Shown here piece after piece: positions 4,545 through 7,118 of a DNA stretch of 7,118 nucleotides; the first letter of the stretch is position 1; the number at the start of each line of letters is the position of its first letter. The notes under the pieces are model-generated. The model saw only the letters and a list, made by a program, of their open reading frames with translations, was not told the origin of the DNA and did not search any database. Position numbers and translations under genes: made by a program. This DNA comes from Bacilli bacterium (GTDB taxonomy: Bacteria > Bacillota_I > Bacilli_A > RF39 > UBA660): the NCBI GenBank assembly GCA_017461465.1, contig JAFTYN010000097.1, positions 1-7,118 on the forward strand, given 5' to 3'.

Positions 4545-7118
4545 TTATTTTTCAGTTAATGTAGTACCTACTAAAGAATATGTCTTAGTATATTCAACAC
4601 CTTTAACTGTGTATTTAAGAACTATTGTTCTCTCTACTGAAGATTTAGAATAATCAATTCCATATTTATAAGATTTTTTAGATGATCCTGAATTGTTAGA
4701 TACAGTTTGTGCTTCACCATCTACAGTTATACTAACATTGTAAACAGCATTATTGAAAGTAAAGTTAATATATTTATTAAACCATATATTTTCAATATTT
4801 GCAGTAACTGTAGTTACATCATAAACCTTTTGACCATCTAAATGCCATCCATCTGATTCATATTTAAGTACATACCATTCAATTACATATGAACCATTAG
4901 AATCAGTACCAGTTGATATCTCAGCTAATTGTTCTTTAGTTGAAGATGATAAATATTTTTGAACATTTTCTTCGCCTACAGCAACTATTACTGCTTCATC
5001 ACCATATCTAAAATTTTTAATAGCTTGAGACTGTTCTTCAGTAATACCGCTTATATTGATTGTTACTTCAGCTCCACCTAATGCTTCTTCATAGTCGCTT
5101 GGATTATATCCACCACCATTAGCTGGTCTAATATAATGAGCAGGTAAAATGTATACATGAGTTGTACTAGCTTCTGCTTCAATATAAAGTGGAGTAATAG
5201 TAGCATCAGCCATTACATTAGTGTATGTACCAACCCAACCACTAAATACATAAATCTTTCCACTAGCTTCATATTCTTCAACTACATTAGTTGGTTCTAC
5301 AGCACTACCACGTTTTCTAATACTTTGTGTTGAAATAGTAGCGCCATCTTTATCAACAAACTTAATTGTATAGTATGTTGCATTTACTACAACTTCTACT
5401 TCAATATCAGTTACAACTTCATAATTAGTTGTATCTTCTGGAGTATAAGTCACTTTTACTATATGAGTTCCTGGAACAAGTGGTGTTGTTGTACTATCTT
5501 GATAAGTAAATCCTTCTGGTAAAGTAAGTTCACCTAATGTTACATCTTCTTCACCAACTAATCCTGTTGGTACAGTATAAGCTGGGATAGCTTTCTTAAT
5601 AGTATAAGTACCATTTGTTAAAGTAATATCATAATTGCTATTTTCTGCTGTAATTACGATTTCGTATGTTCCAGCATTATTATTAGTAGCATCTTCTCTA
5701 GTTAAATTGATATTTAAATCATCTGAACCAAAGATTTCTCCACTAGTTACTGCATAAGTTAATTCTTTAGCAGCATCTCCATAAGTTAATTCTTTATCTT
5801 CTGCTTTTATACTTATTGCAGCTTTATTAATTGTTAATGTTGCATTTAATGTTACAGTACCTGCATAGTTACCAGTTCCTGTAATAGTTGCAACTACTGG
5901 ATAAGTTCCAGCCATTGTAGCTTTGTTAGTATTGTTATAATCAACAGTAACACCTGTTGGAACAGTACCATCTACTACTAATGATTGTTCTTCGCCATTA
6001 TAAGTTACAGTTTTATTAGCGATTGATAATCCAAGTACATCTTTAATATCTTCTGGAGTTAATTCAGTAATATCTTTAGATGTAATTGTATAATTAACTT
6101 CTGCATTTGTTAATTTGTAGTTTTTATTTTCATTTTTCATAGTTGCTACTGCTGTATGAGTTCCAGCTGAAATTCCATCTGTTCCTTCTTTTACATTAAC
6201 AACTACTTCAATTTCTGCAGATGCAGTTGGCATATGTTTATTTCCGTCATATTCAAAAGTTGTATTTGTCCAATTTACAGCTACTTTTTTTGGATTAATT
6301 GTAAGTGTAGCAGTTAATTCTACTTGACCACTATAATTACCATTTCCATTAATTGTTGCTGTAATTTCATAAGTACCAGCATCTACTAAATCTTTTTGAC
6401 TATAAGTAGCAGTGAATCCTTCTGGTAAGTTTTTAACTTCTAAGCTATGTGCATTACCATCATATTCAACTGTTAAATCTTCTAATTTAGCATTTGCTAA
6501 ATCTGCATTTACTAAAGTTTTTGGAGAAATAGTATATACAGCGTTGATAGTTTTAATATCATAATTACTATTTGAAGCAGTTACTGTAATTGCATATTCG
6601 CCAACTGCAGTTCCTTCTTCTTTAGTTAATTCAACATTTAAATCATCTTCACCGTAAACTGTTCCAGCAACTTTATAAGTTAAATCTTTAATAGCTTCAC
6701 CAAATACTGATTGTTTACTATCAGCTGTTACAGTAACACTAGCTTTATTAATTACTAATGTTGCTTCTTTTGTAATAGTTCCTGAATAATTATCAGTACC
6801 TGTAATTGTAGCTACAACTGTATAAGTTCCAACATTTTTCTTATTATTATTTTCATAAGTAACTTCAAATCCTGTTGGTAATCCTGCTACAGCTAAGCTA
6901 TGAACTTCACCGTTATAAGTTACTGTAGATCCATTAAATGTAAATCCATTAATATCTTCTTCAGATAAAGTTTTTTCTGTAATAGTTAATGTTGCTTCTA
7001 ATGATGCTGTACCTGTGTAGTTTCCACTACCTGTAAATGTTGCTACTGCATCATATACACCAACGTTTGTACCTTTATTATTTGTATAAGATACTGTTAC
7101 TCCTGTTGGAAGTGTTCC
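4545..7118 (-). CDS. Large MBG/InlB-repeat surface protein, C-terminal 857 residues (5' end outside window)
   Basis: The frame is open without a stop from the right edge to the TAA at 4545-4547. The first internal Met (6233) is not the start: it lies inside a repeat (FEYDGNKHMPTASAEI), and the codons upstream encode typical repeat sequence. Visible order: end of an A-type repeat, A, B, A, C, A, B (6978-7118 down to 5595), an Ig-like unit with the IPAYTVPTGL motif (5382-5594), an InlB-type repeat (5169-5381) and a terminal 207-residue region (4548-5168). A and B units resemble MBG-type bacterial surface domains (VTYNGE...SLxV; YGDAAKELTYAV...DDLNINL). The last region contains EWYVLKYESDGWHLDG, which I recall from other gut Firmicutes surface proteins. 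No LPxTG motif, sorting-signal helix or basic tail is present at the C-terminus, so wall anchoring must use another route, or the protein is secreted. Role inferred: extracellular adhesion or spacing. A signal peptide is expected beyond the window. Confidence 0.88.
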   Translation of the reverse strand, partial: GTLPTGVTVSYTNNKGTNVGVYDAVATFTGSGNYTGTASLEATLTITEKTLSEEDINGFTFNGSTVTYNGEVHSLAVAGLPTGFEVTYENNNKKNVGTYTVVATITGTDNYSGTITKEATLVINKASVTVTADSKQSVFGEAIKDLTYKVAGTVYGEDDLNVELTKEEGTAVGEYAITVTASNSNYDIKTINAVYTISPKTLVNADLANAKLEDLTVEYDGNAHSLEVKNLPEGFTATYSQKDLVDAGTYEITATINGNGNYSGQVELTATLTINPKKVAVNWTNTTFEYDGNKHMPTASAEIEVVVNVKEGTDGISAGTHTAVATMKNENKNYKLTNAEVNYTITSKDITELTPEDIKDVLGLSIANKTVTYNGEEQSLVVDGTVPTGVTVDYNNTNKATMAGTYPVVATITGTGNYAGTVTLNATLTINKAAISIKAEDKELTYGDAAKELTYAVTSGEIFGSDDLNINLTREDATNNNAGTYEIVITAENSNYDITLTNGTYTIKKAIPAYTVPTGLVGEEDVTLGELTLPEGFTYQDSTTTPLVPGTHIVKVTYTPEDTTNYEVVTDIEVEVVVNATYYTIKFVDKDGATISTQSIRKRGSAVEPTNVVEEYEASGKIYVFSGWVGTYTNVMADATITPLYIEAEASTTHVYILPAHYIRPANGGGYNPSDYEEALGGAEVTINISGITEEQSQAIKNFRYGDEAVIVAVGEENVQKYLSSSTKEQLAEISTGTDSNGSYVIEWYVLKYESDGWHLDGQKVYDVTTVTANIENIWFNKYINFTFNNAVYNVSITVDGEAQTVSNNSGSSKKSYKYGIDYSKSSVERTIVLKYTVKGVEYTKTYSLVGTTLTEK
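5169..5381 (-). other. InlB-type (Listeria-Bacteroides) repeat within the surface protein
   Basis: The segment has the hallmark order of an InlB B-repeat: YTIKFVDKDGATISTQSI, a G-x-x-V-x-P turn (GSAVEP), then YVFSGWVG and a final strand (DATITPLYI). InlB-type repeats are about 70-residue beta-grasp-like modules found in secreted or surface proteins. It is a single copy here and separates the repeat array from the terminal domain. Confidence 0.78.
5595..7118 (-). repeat. Array of seven MBG-like protein repeats (A-A-B-A-C-A-B)
   Basis: Units read from the N-terminal side: A0 6978-7118 (partial), A1 6747-6977 (77 aa), B1 6525-6746 (74 aa), A2 6294-6524 (77 aa), C 6081-6293 (71 aa), A3 5826-6080 (85 aa), B2 5595-5825 (77 aa). 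A units share V-x-Y-x-G-x-x-x-S-L-x-V, P-x-G, a G-T-Y motif and G-x-G/D-N-Y-x-G, ending A-T-L-x-I. B units share K-A, G-(D/E)-A, LTY-x-V, DDLN-x-x-LT, G-x-Y-x-I and NSNYDI, ending in YTI. C is a variant with EYDG, AGTH and NKNYK. Every unit ends in a strand of the TLTIN or YTIT type that joins directly to the next. The units are diverged in DNA, so this is an old duplication rather than a recent tandem expansion. Confidence 0.82.

Noticed and set aside
5595..7118. CRISPR-like or recent tandem DNA repeats in the surface gene
   Set aside because: The periodicity is at protein level with units of 71-85 codons. The DNA copies are diverged and there are no identical short repeats with unique spacers.

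Overview
The window is very AT-rich, with all six full or near-full genes and one edge fragment on the minus strand, so transcription runs from right to left. Short intergenic gaps, GGAGG-like ribosome binding sites, intrinsic terminators with T-tracts and TGnTATAAT promoters all point to a low-GC Bacillota genome. The protein families fit an uncultured gut Bacilli or Clostridia relative: an SPFH/zinc-ribbon protein, a Tim44-like/zinc-ribbon protein, and an MBG/InlB-repeat surface protein. The Trp codons I checked, in four of the genes, are all TGG, and a TGA closes one gene, so standard code 11 fits and the Mollicutes code does not.

Layout in order of transcription: (a) 7118 to 4545, the C-terminal 857 residues of a large secreted surface protein built from alternating beta-rich repeats, an Ig-like unit, an InlB-type repeat and a terminal domain; its true start lies beyond the right edge. 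(b) 4472 to 3150, a single-gene unit for a 440-residue TPR protein with a PsbP/Mog1-like C-terminal half. (c) 3056 to 1115, a two-gene operon: a membrane-anchored Tim44-like protein with a zinc ribbon, then an SPFH (band 7) protein with a zinc ribbon; a 7-codon leader ORF overlaps the first gene's start codon. (d) 1043 to 165, a two-gene operon of unrecognised proteins, a single-pass membrane protein followed by a soluble one, in the same frame and separated by only TGA-GTT. (e) 83 to 1, the first 27 codons of another gene that runs off the left edge.

Four clear intrinsic terminators (127-157, 1091-1116, 3134-3172, 4515-4543) close units d, c, b and a. The next promoter follows each one directly, and three of these promoters share an extended -10 element. 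There is no gene-free stretch over 300 bases, and I see no RNA gene, CRISPR array, insertion sequence or phage gene.

The most coherent functional module is unit c. Both products end in a four-cysteine zinc ribbon; one is anchored in the membrane and the other belongs to a membrane-microdomain scaffold family, so they probably act together at the cytoplasmic face. The strongest candidates for undescribed biology are this zinc-ribbon pair with its coupled leader ORF, the in-frame TGA junction of unit d, and the unanchored C-terminal domain of the surface protein.
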